From Cavia porcellus (Eukaryota > Chordata > Mammalia > Rodentia > Caviidae): a stretch of DNA of 64,000 nt. Below, piece after piece: positions 11,470-21,939 of the stretch. Below the pieces are notes generated by a model. That model did no database searches. It was not told where the DNA came from and saw only the letters and a program-made list of their open reading frames with translations. A program made the translations under genes and the position numbers. The stretch is taken from NCBI RefSeq assembly GCF_034190915.1, contig NW_026947484.1:71813482-71877481 (forward strand), in the 5' to 3' direction. Position 1 is the stretch's first letter, and every line of letters begins with the position of its first letter.

Positions 11470-12115
11470 TCCCTGTGACTAAAAGACAAGTGCAAAATTT
11501 CTAGGAGCCACAGGACTGATCCAGAGTTTGGGACCCTGGCAGAGGTCTGTTGTCTACCTTTCCAAGACACTTGATTCTGTAACAACCAGATGACCACCCT
11601 GTCTGTGGTGATTTCCTCAGTGGCCCCCTCATAAAGGAAGCTTAAAAATTGACTTTTAGACACAAACTCTTGTTTCTTCCTGTTCCCTGGAGACTCTCAT
11701 CAAGGCCCCATCAGACTGCGGATGTCTAATTCCTGAGCCATACATTATCAGGCACTATTTCTGGAAACAGCGGCTTCAAACTCTGGCTACTTTGCTGCCT
11801 GAGGATGACCCCTCGTTGCCTCACTACAATTGTACTGAGGTCATTGATCACCTCACGGGACTTCGACCTTATCTAGTGGATAAGCCATTATCTAGAGTTC
11901 CATCCTACTTCTCTGATGGAAGCAGCTATGTCTATCAAGGTAAGCGGGTCTTGGGAGCTGCCGTTACACAAAATCTTAGGTTCTATGGGAACAAATCTTA
12001 GAGCCAGAGACATCAGCATAGTGGGCTAAACCCATTGCCCACACTGAGGCCTCAAGTTGTCTTTATCAAAAATGGGGTTTATTGTCTTCTGGAGTCAAAG
12101 GATTAAATTGCTCCC
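11470..12115 (+). pseudogene. Second, divergent class I connection/RNase H relic
   Basis: The same domains occur again: an FLGA block near 11490, a YLSK block at about 11551, a LLPEDDPSLPHYNC block near 11793-11835, and FSDGSSYVYQGKRV.GAAVT at 11910-11970. The first-copy blocks lie at 10362, 10645 and 10949, so the order is preserved. The two copies differ greatly, so a recent tandem duplication is unlikely; recombination between two related viruses fits better. Stops and frameshifts make it non-functional. Confidence 0.75.
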
Positions 12116-12399
12116 CAAATTTGGACTTGTTGGCTGCCATTTAGATGCCAAAGAGAATGGCTACTATCCGCTGTATAAGCCATTGGGCAAAAGATGATCT
12201 TGTTATAAAAAAAAAATAATTTGACAAATGCCACCTTCCAAAAGATAGCCAAAAAGCCCCAAAATCAGTGGGGATTGAGATAAGCTTGACATTACTGCTG
12301 ATCCCACCTATTTTCTTTGTCAGAGCCCATTTACACTTAAAAGGACCAACATCTGGCAGCTCAACTTCCAAGAGATTCCCGGGGGCTAATATCAAGCTA

Positions 12400-12970
12400 G
12401 CCCAGTCTGTGAGCTTCAGATGCCCTCAGTGCCAATTGGTAAATCTAAAAGTACTGCAACAAATAAAAACCACTGGTTATCGTGAGACTATGCCTAAAAA
12501 CACTAAAAAATAGATTTTACAAAAATAAAAAGCCTAAAACTTCAAGGATATAAATGTTATAATGGTTGATACTTTCATTAGATGAGTAAAAGCGTTTTCT
12601 ACTTAGTCTGAGTCAGCTCTGATAACAGTTTCCCTGATTTGGTCTCCCTTTTTATCCATGGGGTCCGACAATGGCCTGGCTTTTATAGCCTAATAACTCA
12701 AATTAACCTAAGCTTTGCAGATCAATTAAAAACTCGATTGGGCTTACCAGCCTCAGAGTTCAGGAGAGATAAAAAGATAAGTTAGATTTTAAAGACTATA
12801 ATTACTAATGGCCTTAAAAACTGGCGAAAACTGGGTAAGTCTCTTTTCCTTCTGCCCCTTTGTGTGCGTGATGCATCCCCTATGTTGCAGATATTTCCTC
12901 TTTTGAGGTTTTATATAAGAGATCTTCCTCTTATCATTAAAGGTTTCTAAAAATTAGCTGATTTAACTAT
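12400..12970 (+). pseudogene. Class I integrase relic
   Basis: A CPQCQLVN block at about 12421-12445 matches the second half of the integrase HHCC zinc finger. The region near 12555-12600 resembles the VDTF core block, and a SDNGLAF block at about 12664-12690 holds the second catalytic aspartate. Tracts near 12815-12945 resemble the C-terminal LP..LR... and LY blocks. Multiple stops are present. Confidence 0.7.
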
Positions 12971-13359
12971 TCAAGATCTTATTAAGTCTCCCCCAGACTC
13001 TTTAGCCAGCTCTGACTTCCATCCACTGGTTATTTCGCTGCTGCCCACTGCGAGCTAAAGAGCCTAGGCACCTGGACAAGCGACCTCACCATAAATCACT
13101 TGAGCTGCAATAGACTGTCAAAATAGCTAAAAGCCTGCCTAGATTCAACGTTCCCACTGCAGACAGGTCCCAGCTTCAAAAGACCATTAGCCTGCGGATA
13201 AATAAACTGTCATTTCTTCCAAGGACACTTTAAAGCTTAAGATTGTCTAATATAACTGATAATTTTGTGTTCTCCTCTTTTGTAGAGACCCCTAAGATGC
13301 CTCTGTCTGACTTAAAAATTGTTACTTGCATGATAAAACAGAGTAAATTTAAATGTTGG

Positions 13360-13520
13360 TTTTCTTTCTCCTTTTGGTTAACAGCTTTAATGACAGCTAC
13401 AAGACCTTTGTTAATCCTCCTACTGGGCCTTGTGTTGTAAACAAGTTGATAAACTATGTCAAAGTTCTTAAAAACTTATAATTTTAAAGACACATACAAG
13501 GTTATAAACAGATGCTAAAG
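13360..13520 (+). pseudogene. Envelope transmembrane-anchor relic
   Basis: The frame ending at 13440 holds a hydrophobic stretch RPLLILLLGLVL. The sequence just after it, in another frame, resembles the start of a gammaretroviral cytoplasmic tail (NKLINYV-like). Its place directly before the polypurine tract fits the env 3' end. The rest of env (surface subunit, fusion region) is missing or unrecognisable between about 12970 and 13360. Confidence 0.6.
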
Positions 13521-13550
13521 AGTCAATGATTTGACACACTGACTAAAATC

Positions 13551-13559
13551 AGTGGGGAA
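13551..13559 (+). other. Polypurine tract of the class I provirus
   Basis: agtggggaa abuts the TG of the 3' LTR. In retroviruses this RNase H-resistant tract primes plus-strand synthesis and defines the U3 boundary. Confidence 0.85.
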
Positions 13560-14634
13560 TGTTGTACCCTAAGAAAATAGCTTTGTTATATGTATATTAT
13601 AGCAAACCTGTATAGGGGCTTACTAAATGTGTTTGTTTTATCCTTTTTCCCTAACTGATATGTTAAGGGACCTAACTGATCTGTTGAGCAACACTCTCCT
13701 CTGTAAAGAATTGCAAAAATCTCACCTAATTGATATGTTAACCATTGTTGCTCTCTACAAACTACAGAAGCTGTGCTAAAACAAGCTAACAAGGGTTGTT
13801 AATCACTGCTAGGAGCCTCTATTCTCCGCTAAAGAGCTAAGGAAAACTAGAATGGCAATTAATTTACATTTGTTTAAAGTAACCTGCTTGTGTGCAGAGA
13901 GATTTGCGTGTGAGTTTAACCCTTTACCCTGACCTTGACACATTACCGCCGTTTTCTGTTCTGTATGGCGCCTTATTGCCTCCCTCTCCCCTCACCTATC
14001 TATCTAGGCCATAAAGAATTTGGGTTTCTGGTGACCTCCCCCTGACCCGGTGATGATCTGTTGTAAAATGAGCCTGCCCCAATTTTAAGAACTGCTTAGC
14101 TTAAAACAAATTACCGGGTAATACTATGGCCCAAACCCCAATCGGTGCTTTCCTTTTGTTCTGTATATATCAAATGAGTTAGATATCAGGTCTTCATAAA
14201 ACTTAAGTTCCAGCGTCTCATAACTTGTGACCCCTTCGCACTCACTAGCGAAGACAAGCTGTCCTGAGATAATTAACTGTCCACTTTCTTCTCCAAATAT
14301 TGCTGCAGACGTGCCACTCTGAGATAATGTCAGTCTGCAGGATGAAAATAATTTTTAAAAAACACCAGAAACTCCTTAGATTGTCAGAGCTAAGTAGACA
14401 GCAATACAGTTTCCAGACTCGGGTCAACAAGTTTGATGGCTCTACAGGTTTCTTTATTTCTCTCCCCCCGCCCTTTCCTCCAGCCCCTTTTTAAAGTCCT
14501 CCCTGCAGCTTCTAGGGGACAGTCTCCAAATTGGCTCCCGGAGACTGGTCGCCAGGCCTAAAAATAAAGCCTTTGCCACTAAATTTTCGGTCTCTTGCCT
14601 CCTTGGATTTTATACCGGGGCTCAAGTTATAACA
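13560..14634 (+). repeat. 3' LTR of the class I provirus
   Basis: Same length (1075 bp) as the 5' LTR with five visible substitutions. AATAAA is at 14563-14568, offset 6916 bp from the 5' copy. It ends CA at 14634 and is followed by the TSD cattt. Since the two LTRs are identical at insertion, the low divergence implies a recent insertion or later gene conversion. Confidence 0.92.
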
Positions 14635-14639
14635 CATTT

Positions 14640-15096
14640 TACCTTCAAGGACTAAAGCTTTCTATTTAAAATTTGAGTACTTAAATTGTCAAGTTCCATT
14701 TTTATGCAAAGGCACTCCTTTCTTCAAAAGTATATATGCCTTCCTCTAACTGGAGCATATAATAATGAAAACTTATAGATGGGATGAATGAAAAATAGTC
14801 TTTTCTTCGTATATCTCTCTGCTCCCAACTTATACTTTACCTTCTTCCCTTAAATGGCTCAACTGCCTTCTCCCTCCCTAGGGTCGAATCTGAGGTGATG
14901 GTAAGGTTGGGTGGAAGTGAAGGGGGAAGAATGGTGGCCTCAGTGTCCTTCTTGGACTGCACTGCAGTGGTCTGTTCTTATGGACTCTTGCTTCCTTTTG
15001 ACATTACAACTGGATCTTCAGAGACTTCCACAGTTGGGATTTGCATACTATCTGTAACCTCAGTCAAATGAACATTTCTTTAGTATGCCCTGAAAG
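14640..15096. other. Unassigned 450-bp interval
   Basis: This is the DNA right of the class I provirus, moderately AT-rich. I see no gene or clear repeat. Confidence 0.5.
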
Positions 15097-15103
15097 TTAT
15101 TCC

Positions 15104-15189
15104 TGGGCTGGGGATATAGCTCAGTGGCACAGTGCCTGCCTAGCAAGCACTAGGTGCTGAGTTTGAATCCCAGCACACACACAAAAAAA
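15104..15189 (+). mobile_element. ID SINE
   Basis: A tRNA-derived SINE with an A box (tagctcagtggca) and a B-box-like gagtttgaatcccagc, a short A-rich tail, and a TSD ttattc at 15097-15102 and 15190-15195. RNA polymerase III promoters of this kind drive SINE transcription and L1 proteins copy them. The arm reads gcctgcctagcaagcac. Confidence 0.85.
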
Positions 15190-15287
15190 TTATTCTTTCC
15201 ACATCCACAAAAGATCTGTAACTCAATCTCTGTATAGGACAGAGTGCAGGATGATGGCCTTGACAGCTCCCTTATATGTGTTCCCAT

Positions 15288-15735
15288 GCATAGGCTGTCA
15301 TAGGCTGATTTGTGCTTCCTCAAAATTCATATTTAAAGGAGAGAAAACATTGCCAGAAGTGATTGAGATAAAATGAGGTTGTGGGCTGCGGATTTAGCTT
15401 AGTGGCATAAGTGCCTGCCTTGCAAACGCACAGTCGTGAATTCGATCCCCAGTACCAATTAAAAAAAATTAAAACGAGGTTGTATAGGTCTTCACTCACT
15501 GTGCCCGCTTGCTGTGTAAGAAGAGAGTAGGACACGGAACCCTGTGCACACAGAAGGAAGGAAGACCACACCACGGCAAGGACGTGGCCATCTGCAAGCC
15601 CGGGAGGGGTTGTGAGAAACTCAGCCTGCGGGCACCTGCTCATTGACTTCCAGCTCCAGAACCCTGAGGAAATAAACTTCCACTGATCCTGCTCCCCAGG
15701 CCTAGTATTTGTGTCAGGATTAACCTGGAAATAGA
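15288..15735 (+). mobile_element. MLT1-like MaLR solo LTR interrupted by an ID SINE
   Basis: The 5' part has ggctgatttgtgcttcctca and aaaattcatat; the 3' part has the typical ggccatctgcaagcc, cagctccagaaccctgag and aataaactt blocks seen in mammalian MaLR LTRs. The ID at 15383-15470 splits it. The family name is from memory of the consensus, and the boundaries are approximate. Confidence 0.6.
15383..15470 (+). mobile_element. ID SINE inside the MaLR LTR
   Basis: The body reads gggctgcggatttagcttag through gaattcgatccccagtacc and a short A tail. The 13-bp TSD is aaaatgaggttgt at 15370-15382 and aaaacgaggttgt at 15471-15483 (one difference). It therefore inserted after the LTR was in place. Confidence 0.88.
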
Positions 15736-15739
15736 TTAA

Positions 15740-16970
15740 CTGGCAAAAGATGCACGCGTGCACCGGCCCCACTCTCACACCTCGGGTGTCAGCACTAACG
15801 CAGCAGCCACCCTCCTGCACTTTACCCGGGGGAGCTGCTCAGCTTTTCTCTCAGCCTGGATTTCAGGGGAGAGAATCAGGTGTGGTCACTGTAGAGGGTG
15901 GGTGTCAGGTTGTCAGCGTGATGCTCTTCAGTCTTCCCACTGGTCCAAACTTCTCAAGAATAGTTTTCTCCAAAGAAATCCTTCTAATTTCTCCTTAACA
16001 ACACCCAACCTAAGTTTTCTGATGAAGGTAAGAGGTTCCATCCCTGTATCATTTGCTTTTAGTTACATCTCAAATTCCACATGTGGTTTAACACCTTCTT
16101 TGTAAGGCAATAAATATCAAACCTCAGGGTTTCAGCTAAAACTCTAAGTAACCTCCCATGCCTAATAGCACCTACATCCCTACCTCCCTATATATCAGGT
16201 ATCAAACCTCAGAGCCAGCATTTTCATTGCCTGCTTCCTTATTTCTACGTTTCAAATCAAATGAATCAAATGCTTGGTAGGGGATCCTTTCAAAGTGCTT
16301 CATCACAAATTAATTTAGATTCATTGTTCTGGCCACAGGAGTTAAGGAGCTGGCTGTGGCAGTGTGGGCGAGAGATGTCATTGGGTAAGGGATCAGACCG
16401 AGCCCAAGGTCCAGGAGTCACCATGCACATAGGAGTTTGTTTAGTGGGCTGACTGGAGGTTGAGGACTCTGATGTAGCACAATTGATCTCAGCCAAAGGC
16501 TTCAAGCTTTGAATTCTGAAGAAGGCGCACATGAGTGATTTATTAGACTGTTGTTGCTTCACAAAAATCTTGCCAGACTTGATTTTCCAATGCTATTTTC
16601 ACTGCAATAACTTTTATATCCAAATTTTTGATTTTCCATTCCTATGGTCTACTTACCTAAGCAGCCTCTTCATGAATCTCAGTGGAGAGCCGCCATATTT
16701 AGATAAGCATATAGTTTAAACTTGCAAGTTGGCAAACAATTTCATGGAGTTTACTCACCTCTCAAGCCTTCCTTGATCCTTCAGATCTACCTTAAGAAGA
16801 TCTCTTTTATATGCTGGCTTGAATGGCTTTAACTACTATCCTGAGCAAGACAAGGTGAAGGTTGCATTATTTCATACTTTTACATTGGACATGCTGTCAC
16901 ACATCTTAAGTGTTTACAATAGGCCAAAGATTTTTAAAATCACTTATTTTGCATTACCTCTTTTATTATT
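15740..16970. other. Unassigned interval
   Basis: No gene or clear transposon. Open frames near 15750-16105 and 16261-16562 are short and overlap on both strands, with no motif I recognise. Confidence 0.45.
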
Positions 16971-16974
16971 TTCA

Positions 16975-17095
16975 CCACACTTTGCAGTACATACTATTTT
17001 TATTCCCATGAGAAATGGTTTAGAGGTTTAGTTACATTATATAAAGTCACATCTGTGTCCAAATTCCAGTCTCCTAAGGAAGACACTACACAATC
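16975..17095 (-). mobile_element. Possible MIR SINE fragment
   Basis: The order tattttcacc, actatttttattcccatgag, then aggtttagttacat and cacatctgtgtcc fits an inverted, diverged MIR core (a tRNA-derived SINE of early mammals). No boundaries or TSD remain. Confidence 0.4.
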
Positions 17096-17099
17096 TTTC

Positions 17100-18256
17100 T
17101 TTTATACCTCTTCTTCTCCTGTGGTTTTGATCTCATGAATATTTTCCTGCTCTCTCTAAATTAGTCAGTATAGACATTATCACAGCACAGTCACAGGTAA
17201 ATCACTAAATTCTAGTGGCTCAGCGCAGAGAAAGTTTATTACTGTGATACAAAATTTCATATGGGCTTGTCAGCCTTTCCAGTCTTACAGTGATGCCATC
17301 TGGAATGGGTGGCCTTCAAGGTAGGCACTGCAAAGGGAGAAATGAGGGGGCAGGGGGACACTGACAGACAGGTTTTATCATCTTAGAAAAATGCGTGATA
17401 TATCCAGTCTGGCTTACAGAATCTTAAGACACCTTTTTATCTTTATGACTCTTGCCACCATCACAAGATAATAATGAATCATATTTCAAAGCAAATTGAA
17501 GGAGTACATTTTTCTAAATATTATATAAACACAGTCGTTTTCTAAATAATATTTTTCAATCTTTCCATCACTATGGCAACAACATCCCACAAGATACAGA
17601 TAAAACTATCAGAAGAGAAATCTTTCGGTGATTCTATATTGGGGTTCTATGGATGTTCACTTTTTATAGTGAGTACTTCAATTCTTGTGATGTATAACAT
17701 CTAAAATCAGCTGAAGCTATTTGTTTCTGTGATTTCAATGCAAAATATAACACAGAAATCTGTGAGTAACCATTTTACTAACATATCAAAATAAAAAGAT
17801 TTCATAAATCCTCCAAAGAAATTTGGAAAGGATTCAGAAACTTAGAAACCTGTATCAATCTTACTAGGGTATAATCACAAGAATGCTCTAAAAATTTCAA
17901 GGATATATATATATTTTCAAATTACCTTATCTTTCTGTAAGAAAATAATACAGGATATTGAGAAACTGCCTTACCAGAGTATAAGTGAGAGGAGAAGAAA
18001 AGACACTACTGTGAAAACTGGCTGCCCATATTAATGATGACATTTCTATGGGATGCTTAAACCCCTACCTCTTAAAGTGTTTTCCGATAGTAAATGACAG
18101 CTATGCTTAGAGACCCATAGACATGTCATCAGGTAGTACACATGTGTGTAGGGTGGGGTGCATTCTGTACAATTTGCATTTCTTCTAACAACACAAGGAA
18201 ATAAAGAAAGTTATTCCTTTAAGGGCACAAGCCAAGTAAGTTGAGAACCCTGGTTG
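17100..18256. other. Unassigned interval, possible old LTR
   Basis: The part at 17175-17440 (tctagtggctcag, gtttattactgtg, cagtcttacagtgatg) looks like an inverted, highly diverged LTR-type repeat, but I cannot name it. The rest is AT-rich with no gene. Confidence 0.35.
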
Positions 18257-18299
18257 AAATGACTTCAAATAATATCTAGGAATTACTCTCACAAAAGAA

Positions 18300-19795
18300 G
18301 TGAAAGACCTGTGCAGGGAAAATTATAATACACTGAAAATGAAATTGTAGATGATCTCAGAAAATGGAAAAACATCCCTTGCTCATGGATAGAAAGAATA
18401 AATATTGTGAAAATGGCCATTCTCCCAAAACTTTTATACAGATTCAATGCAATCCCGATAAAAATACCATCAACATACCTCATAGAACTCGAGAAATCAC
18501 TCCTAAAATTCATCTGGAGTGAGAAGAGACCTAGAATAGCAAGGACAGTTCTAAGTAGCAAAGGCAAGGCAGGAGGTATCACAATCCCTGACTTGAAATT
18601 ATACTACAAAGCAACCGTAGTAAAATCAACATGGTACTGGAACCAAAACAGAGCTGAAGATCAGTGGAATAGATTAGAAGATACAACCACAACTGCAAAC
18701 ACACTCAACTACCTTGTCTTCCATAAAGGGACCAAACACGTTCACTGGGAGAACGACAGTCTCTTTAATAAATGGTGCTGGAAAAACTGGCTCTTCACAT
18801 GTCAAAAACTAAAACTAGACCCATGCCTATCACCATGTACTAAAAAAAAATCTAAATGGATCAAAGATCTAAATACTAAAACAGAAACACTAAATCTATT
18901 GGAAGACAAATTGGGTAAAAACCTTGCAGACATAGGAGTAGGTAGAGAATTCATGAATAGGACTCAAACCGCATGGGAAATACTTCCCAGAGTCAGTAAC
19001 TGGGATCACCTCTTATTAAAAAGTTTCTGCGAGTCTAAAGAAATCTCCAACATAGTGAAAAGAAAACCCACAAACTGTGAAAAAATCTTAGTGAACTGCC
19101 CCTCAGACAAAAGACTTCTGTCTAAAACATATAAAGAATTTTAAAAAATCAGACCCCAAAAATTAAGAGACCCAATCCAAAAGTGGGCATCTGAGATGAA
19201 TAAACAATTCTCAGATGAAGAAATACAAATGACAAATAAATATATGAAAAACTGTTCATCATCATTAGTCATTAGACAAATGCAAATTAAAACCACACTG
19301 AGATTTCATCTGACTCCTGAAAGAATGCCCAAGATCAAGAAAACCAACAACAACAAATGCTGGAGAGGCTGTGGGGAAAAAGGAACTCTCCTGCACTGTT
19401 GGTGAAAGTGTAGACTAGTGCAACCATTGTGGAGGTCAGTCTGGAGATTTCTCAGAAAACTGGGACTTGAAGCCCCATTTGACCCAGCTATACCACTTCT
19501 AGGCATATTCCCAGAAGAACTGAAAGCATCATACCACAGTGATATATGTGCCATGTTTATAGCAGCACAATTTGTAATAGCCAGATCTTGGAAACAACCT
19601 AAGTGTCCATCAACTGAAGAATGAATAAAAAAGTTGTGGTATTTTTATACAATGGAGTACTACTCAGCTATAAAGAATGATCACACTGAGACATTTATAA
19701 ATACATGGACGCAGCTTAAGACCATACTCATAAGTGCAATAAATCAAACTCACATGTACAAATACCGAATAGTTTCCCTAGTGTAAGAAATGATA
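18300..19795 (+). pseudogene. L1 ORF2 C-terminal part
   Basis: ORF2p has endonuclease, reverse transcriptase and a C-terminal cysteine-rich domain; only the part after RT is present. The longest frame (18407-19144, 245 aa) has the GGITIPDLKLYYKA and NKWCWKNW blocks. Then follow the [16 protein letters not shown] block at 19360-19405 and [13 protein letters not shown] at about 19485-19520. Stops at 19142, 19403 and 19622 break the frame. It has no RT catalytic site and is dead. Confidence 0.85.
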
Positions 19796-19799
19796 AGAA

Positions 19800-21228
19800 T
19801 ACATAAAAGTATGTGGTAAACATGATTCCCAATCATATTGGTTTGAAGCCATATAATGTTTTCACTCATTAATTGCAGTGATTTTAATCAGGATTGTTTG
19901 ATTTTAGTATCTATGATAGTACAAATAGCTATTTTGAAGAAAACAACACAACATAAAAGCTAGTGCTGATTTAATATCATCTTGTTTTGAAGTCCCATCA
20001 AGCTGTGGTACATCTGTTTCCACTGGTTTTAACATGTTGTATCTTACTATATTTCACTATATGCTATAGTATAAACAAAATTCTTTATAGGCAAAGAGAT
20101 AATATAGAAACCGTTGTTCGTTTTCTATTAGCTGGTTCTAAATACCCTGTAATTCTTGCATTCTCTTGAATGGCTTCACACTGTCTAGATATACTTGATG
20201 TTATAGCATACGAAGTTACACTCAAATAATTCAAGGAAAGAGGCACTATGGCGACTACTATTATGTTAGATTATCTGGTGAAGAAACACAATGATGCTTG
20301 AATTGTTCGGTTCTGACCTGCGTTGTTCTGTTACAATGTCCTTTCATATCTCAATCTCCCTCCTTTTTAAAAGTAAATCTATTTTCTCTCATTTTTTTAA
20401 TTAAAGGAAAACTAAATTAAAAAATAGCGGGACATATTATAGTAACTTTCTTGGTTTTCCTATTAACCTGATTTGAACCCCACTATTGCTCTCCCCGTCT
20501 TGTTCTGTCTGATTATTCTATATTCTATTTTGTTTGATAGTATCAAGTTTGAGGGTATAGGCAACCACTTTGAAGGCAGTAAGATATACTATGATGCCCA
20601 TTATGGTTTGACTATTATCCTTTTTTTAAGTCCTGTAAGGTCTCCAGTGTAGGTTTTATTTGTCTTGTTCTATACTGTTTTGATCAATTCTATTATACCT
20701 GATGATACAGGCAACTCAATTTAAAAATAGCAAGAGGCACAATGGTAACCACTTTTGATCACCTGGTATTCTATTTTTGCATCATGTACTATGCCCACCC
20801 TTCTGTTCCAACTGACTCTGTTTTGCTTAGTCATGTTTGGTTTTATTCTCTGCAAAAAAAAAAAAAAGTAATAAGAACTTTGGGAGTAATAAAACCCAAA
20901 AAGTCTAATTGTTATTGTAAAAAAGAGAGGAAAGGAAGGTAGACTAAGGGGATATAATCGCAGGTATGTTCGAGTGTGTAGGATGGAAAACCATATTACT
21001 GAGCTTTTGTTGGATCACTGAACAGAACTGTCTCCAGTTTCACTGTATGAATGTCCACTTTACATGCTTTAATTTTGTAATTTGGACAACTGCTTCTGGG
21101 AAGATAATATGTAACCTATTGATTGGTGATTTCTTACTGTATATTTTTTTCTTGAAATTCTGTATTACTTGTACCCTTCTACTGCTTTTTTTTATGTCTT
21201 TTCTTTTTTTCTCTTTAAATAAAAAAAA
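19800..21228 (+). repeat. L1 3'UTR built of degenerate ~150-bp modules
   Basis: At least five loosely similar modules can be lined up, starting near 19902, 20040, 20186, 20520 and 20690. Shared blocks are a tgat.gtata start, ttgaag/aagga then a.agagacac.atgg, a ctattg/tta.tgat pair, and a run of tctgttttg. The terminal 290 bp (20935-21228) is the conserved end shared with the HAL1-like element. Identity between modules is low, so this rests on order of blocks more than on alignment. Confidence 0.55.
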
Positions 21229-21290
21229 AAATGATTCAAATGGAACTGGGTTCCAAAGATTGTACTTAAGAACTCCTGAAGTACCTCTCA

Positions 21291-21291
21291 C

Positions 21292-21331
<40 letters not shown>
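21291..21331 (+). repeat. (CA)n microsatellite
   Basis: About 20 CA dinucleotides, nearly uninterrupted, just right of the L1. Likely polymorphic in length. Confidence 0.95.
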
Positions 21332-21338
<7 letters not shown>

Positions 21339-21825
21339 CTGGCTGTGCTCCATCTGGATCAGCCAGCATAGCATTAAATGAGGCAAAGAATGAAAGAGCA
21401 GGAGTTTGGAGGCTTCAGAGCCCTGGACGGGAGCAGCCGGCTTACTAAGGATGACGCAGTGGATTCCCCTGCCCTTGTGTTTTCGTTCCACCAGCTAATT
21501 CATCCCTTTGTTCACCCATGGTTTGTTTACTCATTCATGTACTAACTCCACTTTCTTCTCATTATTTGCCCCACATCTGATTGTTCTTTTTGTTGTCTCC
21601 TCCTTAGTCAAATCTCCACTCAGACTGCTGAAACTGCGTCGTTCCCAGGCCTCTGAGTAATGCGGACTCCAGACCCACAGCACCACGCCCAATGTTCCAG
21701 TCGCTGAGACCACAGTGAGTTTTGAAACAGGGCAATGGGATAAAACCAGCTAGAATAAAACACTGGAACCCATTTCTGCAGTAAGAGACCGGTTTTATTT
21801 CAATTGAAAAGTTAAAGATGGGAAA
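21332..21825. other. Unassigned interval
   Basis: Moderately GC-rich in its first 130 bp (to about 21465). No gene or clear repeat seen. Confidence 0.5.
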
Positions 21826-21935
21826 CTAGGCTTGAGTTAAAATCCTGGTGCTACCAGTTCTCATTGTGTGACCCTGTTCATGTTTAGACCAAGGTTGTCA
21901 CATGTGATGTGAGGGTAAAGATTGTACCCAACCCC
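21826..21935 (+). mobile_element. MIR SINE fragment
   Basis: The order ttgagttaaaatcctggtgc, taccagttctcattgtgtga, ccctgttcatgtttagacc and gtgagggtaaagattgtacc follows the MIR consensus (tRNA-like part, CORE, then gataata-type end). Strong divergence fits its pre-rodent age. Confidence 0.6.
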
Positions 21936-21939
21936 GTGG

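Larger units (their letters stand above)
6644..14634 (+). mobile_element. Class I (gammaretrovirus-like) endogenous provirus, non-autonomous
   Basis: The provirus is complete at both ends: TG...CA LTRs, a tRNA-Pro primer-binding site, a polypurine tract, and a 5-bp TSD cattt at 6639-6643 and 14635-14639. The LTRs are both 1075 bp and I see five differences (about 0.5 percent). In sharp contrast, pol is broken in many places, gag is unrecognisable and env is reduced to a membrane-anchor relic. The layout resembles VL30-type elements, which keep LTR, leader, PBS and PPT and are copied by a helper's proteins. Gene conversion between the LTRs is the main alternative explanation for their similarity. 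Confidence 0.9.
18271..21228 (+). mobile_element. 5'-truncated L1 retrotransposon
   Basis: The sequence starts inside ORF2 and runs through the full 3'UTR to an AAATAAA-A tail. A near-perfect TSD flanks it: aaatgacttcaaat at 18257-18270 and aaatgattcaaat at 21229-21241 (one base deleted). Truncation at the 5' end is the usual result of incomplete target-primed reverse transcription. It is about 85-90 percent similar by eye to the matching part of the L1 at 54.3-60.6 kb. Confidence 0.88.

Noticed and set aside
20966..21448. 160-codon open frame across the L1 end and the CA repeat
   Set aside because: It runs through a non-coding 3'UTR and a microsatellite, so it has no coding support.
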